Positions 8,698-16,507 of a stretch of 64,000 bases of DNA are shown here, one piece after another. The stretch spans positions 434,001-498,000 of the forward strand of contig JAVJTA010000003.1 in the NCBI GenBank assembly GCA_040219135.1, written 5' to 3'. A program made the translations under genes and the position numbers. The DNA comes from UBA7803 sp040219135 (GTDB lineage: Bacteria; Pseudomonadota; Gammaproteobacteria; Pseudomonadales; Azotimanducaceae). Positions within the stretch are counted from its first letter, which is position 1. Each line of letters opens with the position of its first letter. Below the pieces are notes generated by a model, which saw nothing but the letters and a program-made list of their open reading frames with translations, was not told the DNA's origin and did no database searches.

Positions 8698-9453
8698 GTG
8701 ACGCCCATCACATGCCGGATCTCGACCATCGCAGCGGCCCTGGCTCTGCTGGCCGCAGCCGCCGCAGCGACCGCTGCCGACGGAGCTGCCCGTCTGGTGG
8801 AGAACCTGAAGTCGCTGCGTCCGGACATTCCGATCGAGAAAGTCGCAGCGACGCCAATTCCCGGCATATATGCTCTGGAGCTTTCCGGCGGCAGCGTGTT
8901 CTACGGGACCGAGGATGGCCGCTACCTGTTTGCCGGCGATCTCTACGAGCTCGGCGCCGACGACCTGATCAATCTGGCGGAAGCCGGACGCACCGAGCGG
9001 CGCCGGGAGTTGATGGCAACCGTAGCGCGCAAAGACATGGTGGTCTTCAGCCCCAAAGGCCCCACCAGGGCGGCAATCAGCGTATTCACGGACGTGGATT
9101 GCGGCTACTGCCAGAAGCTTCACCAGGAAGTTCCACAGCTCAACGACATGGGCGTGGAAGTCCGTTATCTCGCCTATCCCCGGGCCGGCATCGGCTCCGA
9201 GTCGTACCAGAAGATCGTCTCGGCCTGGTGCTCGGCGGATCCGAACACGGCATTGACCCGGCTCAAGGCGCGCCAGCAGATTCCCGAAGCGACCTGCCCG
9301 AACGCGGTCGCCGACCAGTACGAACTGGGCCGCGAAATGGGCGTCAGCGGCACACCGGCCATCGTGCTCGAGGACGGCCGGCTTCTGCCCGGCTACATGC
9401 CCGCCGATCGCCTTGCCGAAATCGTCGGGGTTCAGCCTGCGGCGGCGCGTTGA
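8698..9453 (+). CDS. dsbC: Thiol:disulfide interchange protein DsbC (disulfide isomerase)
   Basis: 251 residues. Periplasmic V-shaped dimer that shuffles wrong disulfides and is kept reduced by DsbD. The GTG at 8698 follows CAGGAG and opens a typical signal peptide (TIAAALALLAAAAAATAADG, cleavage near residue 27). A dimerisation domain follows (PIEKVAATPIPGIYALEL, YLFAGDLYEL), then a thioredoxin fold with active site C135-G-Y-C138 and the cis-proline segment GVSGTPAIV. The frame is open back to 8503 inside xerD, but the start at 8698 fits both SD and signal peptide. Confidence 0.93.
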   Translation: MTPITCRISTIAAALALLAAAAAATAADGAARLVENLKSLRPDIPIEKVAATPIPGIYALELSGGSVFYGTEDGRYLFAGDLYELGADDLINLAEAGRTERRRELMATVARKDMVVFSPKGPTRAAISVFTDVDCGYCQKLHQEVPQLNDMGVEVRYLAYPRAGIGSESYQKIVSAWCSADPNTALTRLKARQQIPEATCPNAVADQYELGREMGVSGTPAIVLEDGRLLPGYMPADRLAEIVGVQPAAAR

Positions 9454-9500
9454 TCGTTGACCGGTCGATGCCGCGGCAGCCGCCGCGCGCCAGCGGTCGA

Positions 9501-9529
9501 TTGAGCGCACTCTCCAACCTCCGTACCAT
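9501..9529 (+). promoter_or_regulatory. Candidate sigma-70 promoter of hom
   Basis: TTGAGC (9501-9506) and TACCAT (9524-9529) with an ideal 17-nt spacer, about 35 nt upstream of the hom start codon, in the 111-nt dsbC-hom gap. Confidence 0.5.
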
Positions 9530-9564
9530 GGCGGCTTCCTCGTAACACGAAAAAGGAGCCGCGT

Positions 9565-10860
9565 TTGCAGCCATTGCGGGTAGGTCTCTGCGGTCTGGGC
9601 ACCGTGGCTCAAGGCGTCCTCAAGATCCTCTCGGAAAACGCCCGTAACATCGGCGACCGGGCGGGTCGTCCGATCGTGGTCACCCAGGTTGCCAGCCGCC
9701 GCGCCCGCCCCGACGTGGCGCTGGGCGACATCGGGTTCTCCACCGACGTGCGCAGCATTCCGGGTCATCCGCAGGTCGACGTGGTGGTGGAGCTGATCGG
9801 TGGCGAGGACACGGCGCTGGAGCTGCAGCGGGCGGCCCTGCAGGCCGGCAAGCCGGTGGTGACCGCAAACAAGGCCGTGGTGGCCCTGCACGGCGATGAT
9901 CTGTTCGATCTCGCCCGGCAGCACGACGTACCGCTGTGCTTCGAGGCCGCGGTCGCGGGCGGGATCCCGATCATCACCGCGATCACCCGGGGCCTCGCCG
10001 CGAACCGGGTGCAATGGCTGGCCGGCATCATCAACGGCACGTCAAACTACATTCTCACGGCGATGACCGAGCAGGGTGAGGCGTTCGAAGACGCGCTCGC
10101 CGAAGCGCAGCGTCTCGGCTACGCGGAGGCCGATCCGACCTTCGACATCGAGGGCATCGATGCGGCGCACAAGCTGACCATACTTGCGGCGCTGGCGTTC
10201 GGCATGGATTTCCGGTTTTCCGAGGTCTACACGGAAGGCATCAGCCGCATCAGCGTCGAGGACGTCGATTACGCCCGGCGCCTCGGCTACCGCATCAAGC
10301 ACCTCGGCCTGGCGCGTCTTACCGCGGCCGGTGTCGAGATCCGGGTACACCCCACGCTGGTCCCCGAATACCGGCTTCTTGCCAACGTCAACGGGGTCAT
10401 GAACGCGATCGTCGTTCACGGTGACGCGACCGGGGACACGCTTTACTACGGTGCCGGGGCGGGCCAGATGCCCACCGCGTCGGCGGTTGTGGCCGATCTC
10501 GTGGAGATCGCCCGGGGCAAGGCGCTACTGCCGAAGCGGGGCAACGGCGCCGGTCTCGAGGTGGTGCCGATCATCGCGAGCGAGAGCGCCTACTATCTGC
10601 GCATTCCGGCCCTGGATCGTCCTGGTGTCTTTGCCCGGGTCGCCACCATTCTGGCCGAACACAACATCAGCATCGAATCCGCCGAGCAGCGGGCTCAGGC
10701 GATCCACACCGACAGTCAGCAGGCCTGGGTACCCATCGTGATCGTCACCACGCGGGTTGCCGAGCGGGTGATGAACGACGCGCTCGCTCAGGTGCAGGCG
10801 CTGTCCGAGGTGGTGGGCGATATCACGCGGATCCGCGTGGACGATCTGGACGATGAGTGA
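9565..10860 (+). CDS. hom: Homoserine dehydrogenase
   Basis: 431 residues. Reduces aspartate semialdehyde to homoserine for threonine and methionine. Starts at TTG 9565 with AAAAGGAG upstream. The N-terminal Rossmann fold shows VGLCGLGTVAQGV; the catalytic domain has VVTANKAVVA, EAAVAGGIPII and AGIINGTSNYILT. Tyr-x-Gly-rich YYGAGAGQMPTASAVV precedes a C-terminal ACT domain (YYLRIPALDRPGVFARVATI), the likely threonine-feedback site. Inserted between dsbC and recJ; thrC, its usual partner in Pseudomonas, is not adjacent. Overlaps recJ by 8 nt. Confidence 0.96.
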   Translation: MQPLRVGLCGLGTVAQGVLKILSENARNIGDRAGRPIVVTQVASRRARPDVALGDIGFSTDVRSIPGHPQVDVVVELIGGEDTALELQRAALQAGKPVVTANKAVVALHGDDLFDLARQHDVPLCFEAAVAGGIPIITAITRGLAANRVQWLAGIINGTSNYILTAMTEQGEAFEDALAEAQRLGYAEADPTFDIEGIDAAHKLTILAALAFGMDFRFSEVYTEGISRISVEDVDYARRLGYRIKHLGLARLTAAGVEIRVHPTLVPEYRLLANVNGVMNAIVVHGDATGDTLYYGAGAGQMPTASAVVADLVEIARGKALLPKRGNGAGLEVVPIIASESAYYLRIPALDRPGVFARVATILAEHNISIESAEQRAQAIHTDSQQAWVPIVIVTTRVAERVMNDALAQVQALSEVVGDITRIRVDDLDDE

Positions 10861-12613
10861 GCGCCCGGTCGCGGCGTCGGACCGCGGCGTGACGACCGTG
10901 CAGCCGGAGATTCTGGTCCGGCCGCAGCCCGATTCGGACATCGCCCTCGGAGACAGCCTGCCGCCGCTGCTGCGGCGCATCTATGCGGCGCGCGGGGTAA
11001 CCCGTCCGGAGCAGCTCGACCGCTCTCTGCGGGCGCTGCTCGCGCCTGACGCCCTGAACGATGCCGAGCGTGCCGCTGCGCGTCTCGCCAGGGCGATCGT
11101 GGAACAGGAACGGATCCTCCTGGTCGGTGATTTCGACGCCGATGGCGCCACCGCGGTGGCGCTTGCGGTGTCGCTGCTGAAAGCGCTCGGGGCGGTGGAG
11201 GTGGAGTTTCTGGTGCCCAACCGTTTCGAGTTCGGCTACGGGCTGTCGCCGGAGATCGTGGCCCTGGCGGCGCGCCGTGCGCCGCGCGTGCTGGTGACCG
11301 TGGACAACGGCGTCTCCAGCGTCGACGGGGTCGCCGCCGCCAACGCGGCGGGCATGGACGTGATCGTCACCGACCACCATCTGCCCGGGCGGGAACTCCC
11401 GGCCGCCTACGCGCTGGTCAATCCGAATCTCCCCGACTGCCCGTTCGCCAGCAAGGCGCTGGCCGGCGTCGGGGTCATCTACTATGTGCTCGGCCTGGTC
11501 CGGGCGCGGCTGCGATCCGACGGCTGGTTCCGCGATCGGAGCCAGCCGAACCTGGCGGACTGGCTCGATCTGGTGGCCCTGGGTACGGTGGCGGACGTGG
11601 TGCCGCTGGATCGCAACAACCGCATCCTCGTCCATCAGGGCATCGCCCGCATGCGCGCCGGGCGCTGCCGTCCCGGAATCAAAGCTCTCGCGGAGGTGGC
11701 CGGGCGGCCGCTGGCCCGGCTCACGGCCCAGGATCTCGGCTTCGGTCTCGGGCCACGCCTCAATGCGGCCGGACGTCTCGACGACATGACGCTGGGTATC
11801 CGCTGCCTGCTGGCGGAAGATCGCGGAGAAGCGCTGGGTCATGCGCGCGCGCTCGACGAGCTGAATCGGGCCCGCCGGGCGCTGGAACTGGAGATGGTGC
11901 GCGATGCCGAGCTCATCGTCGCTGGCCATCGCGTGGACGCAGCCGACCGCTACGGGGTCTGTGTGTACGAGCCGGGCTGGCACCAGGGCATCGTCGGCAT
12001 CGTCGCCGGGCGTCTGCGGGAAAAGATCCACCGCCCGGTGATCGCCTTTGCCGATGCCGGTGACGCGGCACCCGACGAGCTCAAGGGCTCCGCCCGGTCG
12101 GTGCCGGAACTGCACGTGCGCGACGCGCTCGATGCAGTCGCTGCCCGCTATCCGGGCATGCTGGCACGCTTCGGCGGTCACGCCATGGCGGCCGGACTGT
12201 CGATCAAGCGGGTCCACTACGAACGCTTTGCCAGGGCATTCGACGCCGAAGTGCGCCGCGTGCTGCCGCCGGCGGCACTCACCCGGACCCTGCTGACCGA
12301 TGGCCCGCTCGAAGCCCACGAGCTGTCACTCGACATGGCCCAGCGCCTGTCCGGTGCCGGACCATGGGGCCAGGCGTTTCCGGAGCCGCTGTTCCACGGC
12401 GAGTTCGACGTGGTCAGCCAGCGGGTGGTCGGCGAAGATCACCTCAAGCTGGTGGTCAGGTACGAGGGCCGTCTGGTCGACGCGATCGCCTTCCGCCAGC
12501 CGCCACTGGGCGACGTCCGACGGGTCCGGGCAGCATTCCGGCTGGCCGAGAACGACTACGGCCCGCTGCCCACGCTGCAGCTCGTGGTGGAGCATCTGGC
12601 CCCGTTGGCATAA
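10853..12613 (+). CDS. recJ: Single-stranded-DNA-specific exonuclease RecJ
   Basis: 586 residues (E. coli 577). 5'-3' ssDNA exonuclease in RecF recombination and mismatch repair. DHH phosphoesterase motifs are visible: VGDFDADGATA (I), VDNGVSSVDG (II), VTDHHLPG (III, the DHH) and GTVADVVPLDRNNR (IV). The C-terminal DHHA1 part includes GSARSVPELHVRDALDAV and ARFGGHAMAAGLSI, followed by an OB-like domain. The ATG overlaps the end of hom, so the two are translationally coupled. Confidence 0.96.
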   Translation: MSERPVAASDRGVTTVQPEILVRPQPDSDIALGDSLPPLLRRIYAARGVTRPEQLDRSLRALLAPDALNDAERAAARLARAIVEQERILLVGDFDADGATAVALAVSLLKALGAVEVEFLVPNRFEFGYGLSPEIVALAARRAPRVLVTVDNGVSSVDGVAAANAAGMDVIVTDHHLPGRELPAAYALVNPNLPDCPFASKALAGVGVIYYVLGLVRARLRSDGWFRDRSQPNLADWLDLVALGTVADVVPLDRNNRILVHQGIARMRAGRCRPGIKALAEVAGRPLARLTAQDLGFGLGPRLNAAGRLDDMTLGIRCLLAEDRGEALGHARALDELNRARRALELEMVRDAELIVAGHRVDAADRYGVCVYEPGWHQGIVGIVAGRLREKIHRPVIAFADAGDAAPDELKGSARSVPELHVRDALDAVAARYPGMLARFGGHAMAAGLSIKRVHYERFARAFDAEVRRVLPPAALTRTLLTDGPLEAHELSLDMAQRLSGAGPWGQAFPEPLFHGEFDVVSQRVVGEDHLKLVVRYEGRLVDAIAFRQPPLGDVRRVRAAFRLAENDYGPLPTLQLVVEHLAPLA

Positions 12614-12651
12614 ACTGCCGCGCTTTTCCCTGCGGCCGAACCCGAGGAGCT

Positions 12652-13750
12652 ATGGCGGAAATCACATCCATCCGCGAACGTCTTCGCGACATGATGGAGC
12701 GCGACGCGGCGCTCAGGGGGTACCTTTGACTACGACGGCAAGGTCCAGCGTCTCGAGGAAGTCGAGCTGGAACTCGCTGACCCGAAGGTCTGGGACGATC
12801 AGACCCGCGCCAAGGGCCTGAATCAGGAACGCGCGGCGCTCGACGACGTGGTCAGCGGGCTGGCGAACGTCGGCAGCTCGCTGAACGACCTCAGCGAACT
12901 GGCGGAGCTGGCGGCAACCGAGGGCGACCGCGAGGCCCTCGACGACGTGGAAGCCGAGCTCGATCCTCTCGAAGCCCAGCTCGCGGCGCTGGAGTTCCGT
13001 CGCATGTTTCAGGGCGAGGCGGATGCCGCCAATGCCTTTGTCGACGTTCAGGCCGGCTCCGGCGGCACCGAGGCCCAGGACTGGGCCGAGATGCTGCTGC
13101 GCATGTACCTGCGCTGGTGCGAGAAGCGCGGCTTCGACGCCGAGATCGTCGAGCTGTCCCCCGGCGACGTAGCCGGCGTCAAGAGCGCCACGATCGAGGT
13201 CGCCGGCGACCATGCCTTCGGCTGGCTGCGCACGGAAACCGGCGTCCACCGGCTGGTACGGAAGTCGCCGTTCGACTCCGGCAACCGCCGCCACACCTCC
13301 TTTGCGTCGGTGTTCGTGTCGCCGGAGATCGATGACGACATCGAGATCGAGATCAATCCGGCCGACGTCCGTACGGACACCTACCGTGCCAGCGGCGCCG
13401 GAGGGCAGCATGTCAACCGCACGGATTCCGCCGTGCGGCTCACCCACCTGCCGACCAACGTGGTCGTGCAGTGCCAGAGCGAGCGCTCCCAGCACCAGAA
13501 CCGCGACCGCGCCTGGAAGCAGCTGCGAGCCAAGCTCTACGAGCTGGAGATGCAGAAGCGCCGCAGCGAGGCCCAGGCGGTGGAAGACGCCAAGGCCGAC
13601 ATCGGCTGGGGCAGCCAGATACGCTCCTACGTGCTGGACCAGTCGAGAATCAAGGATCTGCGGACCAACCTGGAGCGCTCGGATCCGGGTGCCGTGCTCG
13701 ACGGCGATCTCGACGAATTCATCGAGGCCAGCCTCAAGGCCGGGCTCTAA
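12652..13750 (+). CDS. prfB: Peptide chain release factor 2 (programmed +1 frameshift)
   Basis: RF2 recognises UAA and UGA. It is encoded in two frames: ATG 12652 (after GAGGAGC) to in-frame TGA 12727-12729, then the +1 frame from GAC at 12728 to the stop at 13748-13750. The joined product is 365 residues, the E. coli length. The frameshift signal AGGGGG-TAC-CTT-TGA-C is intact. The protein shows the SPF stop-codon tripeptide (KSPFDSGNRRH) and the GGQ motif at about 250-252 (SGAGGQHVNRTDSAV). lysS follows 21 nt downstream, the conserved order. Confidence 0.97.
12715..12730 (+). promoter_or_regulatory. prfB: RF2 programmed frameshift site
   Basis: An internal Shine-Dalgarno AGGGGG (12715-12720) sits 3 nt before CTT TGA C (12724-12730). 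When RF2 is scarce the ribosome pauses at the UGA, the P-site tRNA slips from CUU to UUU, and GAC is read next. This is the classical autoregulatory feedback of prfB. Confidence 0.95.
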
Positions 13751-13771
13751 GCGGAACCTGCGGGCGGGAAC

Positions 13772-15256
13772 ATGACCGACGACAACGACATCATCAGGGT
13801 TCGGCGCGACAAGCTGTCACGCTGGCGCGAGCAGGGCCGGGCGTTTCCCAACACCTTCCGCCGCGACGCCATGGCGCAGGAACTGCACGAGCGCTGTGCC
13901 GACGAGGACAAAACGGCCCTCGAGGCTGCCGGCCTCGAGGCCGCGGTGGCCGGGCGCGTCATGTTGCGCCGGGTCATGGGCAAGGCGAGCTTCATCACGC
14001 TGCAGGACGGCAGCGGGCAGATCCAGTGCTACGTGCGTCGCGACGACGTCGGCGCGGCGGCCTATGACGACTTCAACGAGCTCTGGGACATCGGCGACAT
14101 CGTCGGTGTCCGCGGCACGCTGATGCGCACCAACAAAGGCGAACTCACCGTGCAGGCGCAGACCATCGAACTGCTGGCCAAGGATCTGCGGCCACTGCCG
14201 GAGAAGTTCCACGGCCTGGCGGACCAGGAGATCAAGTACCGCCAGCGCTATCTCGACCTGATCATGAATCGCGAGTCGCGGCGGGTGTTCGAGACGCGTT
14301 CCCGGGTCGTCGCCTACGTGCGGCGCTTCTTCGATGCCCGGGCGTTCATGGAGGTGGAAACCCCCATGATGCAGATCATCCCCGGCGGCGCGGCAGCGCG
14401 GCCGTTCATCACCCATCACAACAGCCTGGACCTCGACCTGTATCTGCGGGTTGCACCCGAGCTGTATCTGAAGCGTCTGACCGTCGGCGGCTTCGAGCGC
14501 GTGTTCGAGATCAATCGCAATTTCCGTAACGAAGGTCTGTCCACGCGCCACAACCCCGAGTTCACCATGCTCGAATTCTACTGGGCCTACGCCGACATGG
14601 AGGATCTCATCGCGCTGACCCAGGAACTGCTCCAGGGTCTGGCCGAAGAAGTGCTGGCATCCGTCGACATCAGCTATCAGGGCGAGGCGCTGACCCTGGG
14701 CGGGACCGCGGCGCGCATGACCATGGCCGAGGCCATCGTCCGCCACGCGGGCGTCGACGCCGCCGACGTAGACGACGCCGAGCGCCTGGCCGGCAAGCTG
14801 GCGGCGGCCGGACACCCGGTGCAGCAGAGCTGGGGTCTCGGGCGCCTGCAGACAGAGGTCTTCGATCAGTTCGTCGAGGACAAGCTGCGCCAGCCGACGT
14901 TCATCACCCACTATCCGGCGGAGGTCTCGCCGCTGTCGCGGCGTAACGACGACGACCCGCACGTGACCGACCGCTTCGAGCTGTTCATTGCCGGGCGCGA
15001 GATCGCCAACGGTTTTTCCGAGCTGAACGATCCAGAGGACCAGGCAGAGCGGTTCCGCGCGCAGGCGGAAGCGAAGAGCGGTGGCGACCTCGAAGCCATG
15101 ACCTACGACGAGGACTACGTCCGGGCGTTGGAATACGGCCTGCCGCCAACGGCGGGGGAGGGCATCGGCATCGACCGCCTGATCATGCTCCTGACCGACG
15201 CACCATCGATCCGCGACGTGTTGCTGTTTCCGCTGATGAGGCCGAAGGATGGCTGA
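13772..15256 (+). CDS. lysS: Lysyl-tRNA synthetase (class II)
   Basis: 494 residues. The N-terminal OB anticodon-binding domain (GRVMLRRVMGKASFITLQDG) precedes the class II catalytic core: motif 1 near VETPMMQIIPGGAAARPF, motif 2 RNFRNEGLSTRHNPEFTMLE, and motif 3 GEGIGIDRLIMLLTD. The internal YLDLIMN and TFITHYPAEVSPLSRRN blocks are lysine-type signatures. Starts at ATG 13772 after CGGGCGGGAAC; the 3' end overlaps ung by 8 nt. Confidence 0.97.
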   Translation: MTDDNDIIRVRRDKLSRWREQGRAFPNTFRRDAMAQELHERCADEDKTALEAAGLEAAVAGRVMLRRVMGKASFITLQDGSGQIQCYVRRDDVGAAAYDDFNELWDIGDIVGVRGTLMRTNKGELTVQAQTIELLAKDLRPLPEKFHGLADQEIKYRQRYLDLIMNRESRRVFETRSRVVAYVRRFFDARAFMEVETPMMQIIPGGAAARPFITHHNSLDLDLYLRVAPELYLKRLTVGGFERVFEINRNFRNEGLSTRHNPEFTMLEFYWAYADMEDLIALTQELLQGLAEEVLASVDISYQGEALTLGGTAARMTMAEAIVRHAGVDAADVDDAERLAGKLAAAGHPVQQSWGLGRLQTEVFDQFVEDKLRQPTFITHYPAEVSPLSRRNDDDPHVTDRFELFIAGREIANGFSELNDPEDQAERFRAQAEAKSGGDLEAMTYDEDYVRALEYGLPPTAGEGIGIDRLIMLLTDAPSIRDVLLFPLMRPKDG

Positions 15257-15980
15257 CGGACCTGCTGCCGGTGCGTCTGCTGCCGAGGGGCGCCGCGTGC
15301 GCCTGGAGGCGTCCTGGAAGGCGGCACTGGCAGAGGAGTTCGATGCGCCCTACATGCAGGGGCTGCGGACGTACCTGAGGGAACAGAAGCGCGCCCGGCG
15401 CGTGATCTATCCGGCGAGCGACAACATCTTCGCCGCTCTCGATCTGTGTCCCCTCGAACGGGTGAAAGTCGTGATCATCGGCCAGGACCCCTACCACGGC
15501 CCGAAGCAGGCCCACGGCCTGTGCTTTTCCGTCCAGCCCGGCATCGAGCAGCCCCCGTCGCTGATCAACATCTTCCGCGAGATCAACGACGACCTGGGCA
15601 CCCCGGAGCGGCGTCTCGGCACCGACCGGGGCTGTCTGGAACCCTGGGCGCGGCAGGGCGTGCTGCTGCTCAACGCGGTGCTCACCGTGGAGCGCGGCCG
15701 GGCCGGGTCTCACCAGGGCCGCGGCTGGGAGACATTCACGGACAGCGTGGTCAGCGTCCTGAACCGGCAGCGCGAGCATCTCGTGTTCATGCTCTGGGGC
15801 GCCTACGCCCAGAAGAAGGGTGCCGGCATCGATCGTGATCGCCACCTGGTTCTGACCGCGCCGCACCCGTCGCCGCTGTCGGCGCACCGGGGCTTCTTCG
15901 GCTGCCGCCACTTCTCCAAGGCGAACGCCTACCTCGAGGCGCACGGGATCGAGACGATCGACTGGTTCGACGTGGAGTGA
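15249..15980 (+). CDS. ung: Uracil-DNA glycosylase (family 1)
   Basis: 243 residues. Removes uracil from DNA in base-excision repair. The catalytic water-activating loop GQDPYHGPKQAHGLCFSV and the DNA-intercalation loop HPSPLSAHRGFFGCRHF are both complete, as is the uracil-binding LLLNAVLTVE block. The first 12 residues are a variable tail. The ATG overlaps the end of lysS, implying co-transcription; the 527-nt region after it contains a composite repeat. Confidence 0.96.
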   Translation: MADGPAAGASAAEGRRVRLEASWKAALAEEFDAPYMQGLRTYLREQKRARRVIYPASDNIFAALDLCPLERVKVVIIGQDPYHGPKQAHGLCFSVQPGIEQPPSLINIFREINDDLGTPERRLGTDRGCLEPWARQGVLLLNAVLTVERGRAGSHQGRGWETFTDSVVSVLNRQREHLVFMLWGAYAQKKGAGIDRDRHLVLTAPHPSPLSAHRGFFGCRHFSKANAYLEAHGIETIDWFDVE

Positions 15981-16011
15981 TTTCGGGATTGAAAGGTCGG
16001 TTGAGGCTGGC

Positions 16012-16107
16012 CGCCGAGAATGACTTTCCTTCGCGTTGGCGTGTTCGTAGTCGGTGGGGCTCCTGTGTTGCCGGGAGCCTGAAAGCTTCGGAAAGTCATT
16101 CCCGGCG
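16012..16107 (+). repeat. Hairpin 1 of copy A
   Basis: Left arm CGCCGAGAATGACTTTCC (16012-16029) pairs with GGAAAGTCATTCCCGGCG (16090-16107): 17 of 18 positions pair. The 60-nt loop starts with a CGCGTTGGCG motif (two bases in) shared with copy B, and contains an inner GGCTCC/GGAGCC stem (16058-16063, 16074-16079). Confidence 0.85.
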
Positions 16108-16276
16108 TCCGCCGCGACGTCCTTCCACTCCCTGGCGTTCGGGGTGGGTGCACCGCGACACCTTCCGCTCCCTGACCCAGCTCGCATGCGCACTGAACAC
16201 GGCAGGCGAGTCTCATATCAGCTCAAGGAAACGACCGGCAGGAGCGGTGGTTCGTGCGAGGGCGGCTGGGTGCGGA

Positions 16277-16380
16277 CGCTTCCGGAAGAACACCTTTTCG
16301 AATGTTCAGGCTCCCAGCGCCCCAGGAGCCCGTCCGTCTCCAGATACGCCCGCTTTCGAAAAGGTGCTTTTCCGGAAGCG
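16277..16380 (+). repeat. Hairpin 2 of copy A
   Basis: Twenty-six-base arms at 16277-16302 and 16355-16380 pair at 24 positions plus one G-T; cores are CGCTTCCGGAA/TTCCGGAAGCG and CACCTTTTCGAA/TTCGAAAAGGTG. The 52-nt spacer contains an inner GGCTCC/GGAGCC stem. The arms are nearly identical in copy B. Confidence 0.85.
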
Positions 16381-16507
16381 GCCGCGCGCAAAGGATCTCG
16401 AATGAACCCACACCCCCTGCCGAGGCGTTTCCGACATCAGGGTAGTGACGGATCGCCCCCTATCTCGGTATCGTCGACCCTCTTCGCCCATCCAGGAGAC
16501 CCGCGCC

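Larger units (their letters stand above)
15991..16391 (+). repeat. Composite double-hairpin intergenic element, copy A
   Basis: Unannotated element, also present at 49855-50218. Order: conserved entry sequence GGCTGGCCGCCG; hairpin 1 (arms 16012-16029 and 16090-16107, loop 60 nt); a 25-nt block identical in both copies (16103-16127); a variable centre of about 150 nt; hairpin 2 (arms 16277-16302 and 16355-16380, spacer 52 nt); and a GGCCGCGCGC exit. Copies share sequence in the same + orientation but lie on opposite sides relative to their host transcripts. No transposase gene and no clear target-site duplication. Probably a non-autonomous mobile or repetitive element with strong structural constraint; a structured RNA is the alternative. 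Confidence 0.8.
15981..16507. other. Long intergenic region ung - enoyl-CoA hydratase
   Basis: No credible gene. Bases about 15991-16391 are copy A of a composite double-hairpin element (described separately). The last 116 nt (16392-16507) hold the leader of the downstream valine-catabolism operon, with an AGGAGA ribosome-binding site; no convincing promoter hexamers are seen. Short frames translated here are Arg/Ser-rich and run through the hairpins. Confidence 0.7.

Noticed and set aside
16012..16107. Integron attC site
   Set aside because: Paired variable arms resemble attC, but the GTTRRRY and RYYYAAC core boxes are absent, there is no cassette array and no integrase nearby.
15981..16500. 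Several small Arg/Ser-rich ORFs, with GRTSRRTP-like peptides appearing in both element copies on the minus strand
   Set aside because: The shared peptide comes from the 25-nt conserved DNA block; the stems, not codon positions, explain the pattern of change, and lengths differ between copies.
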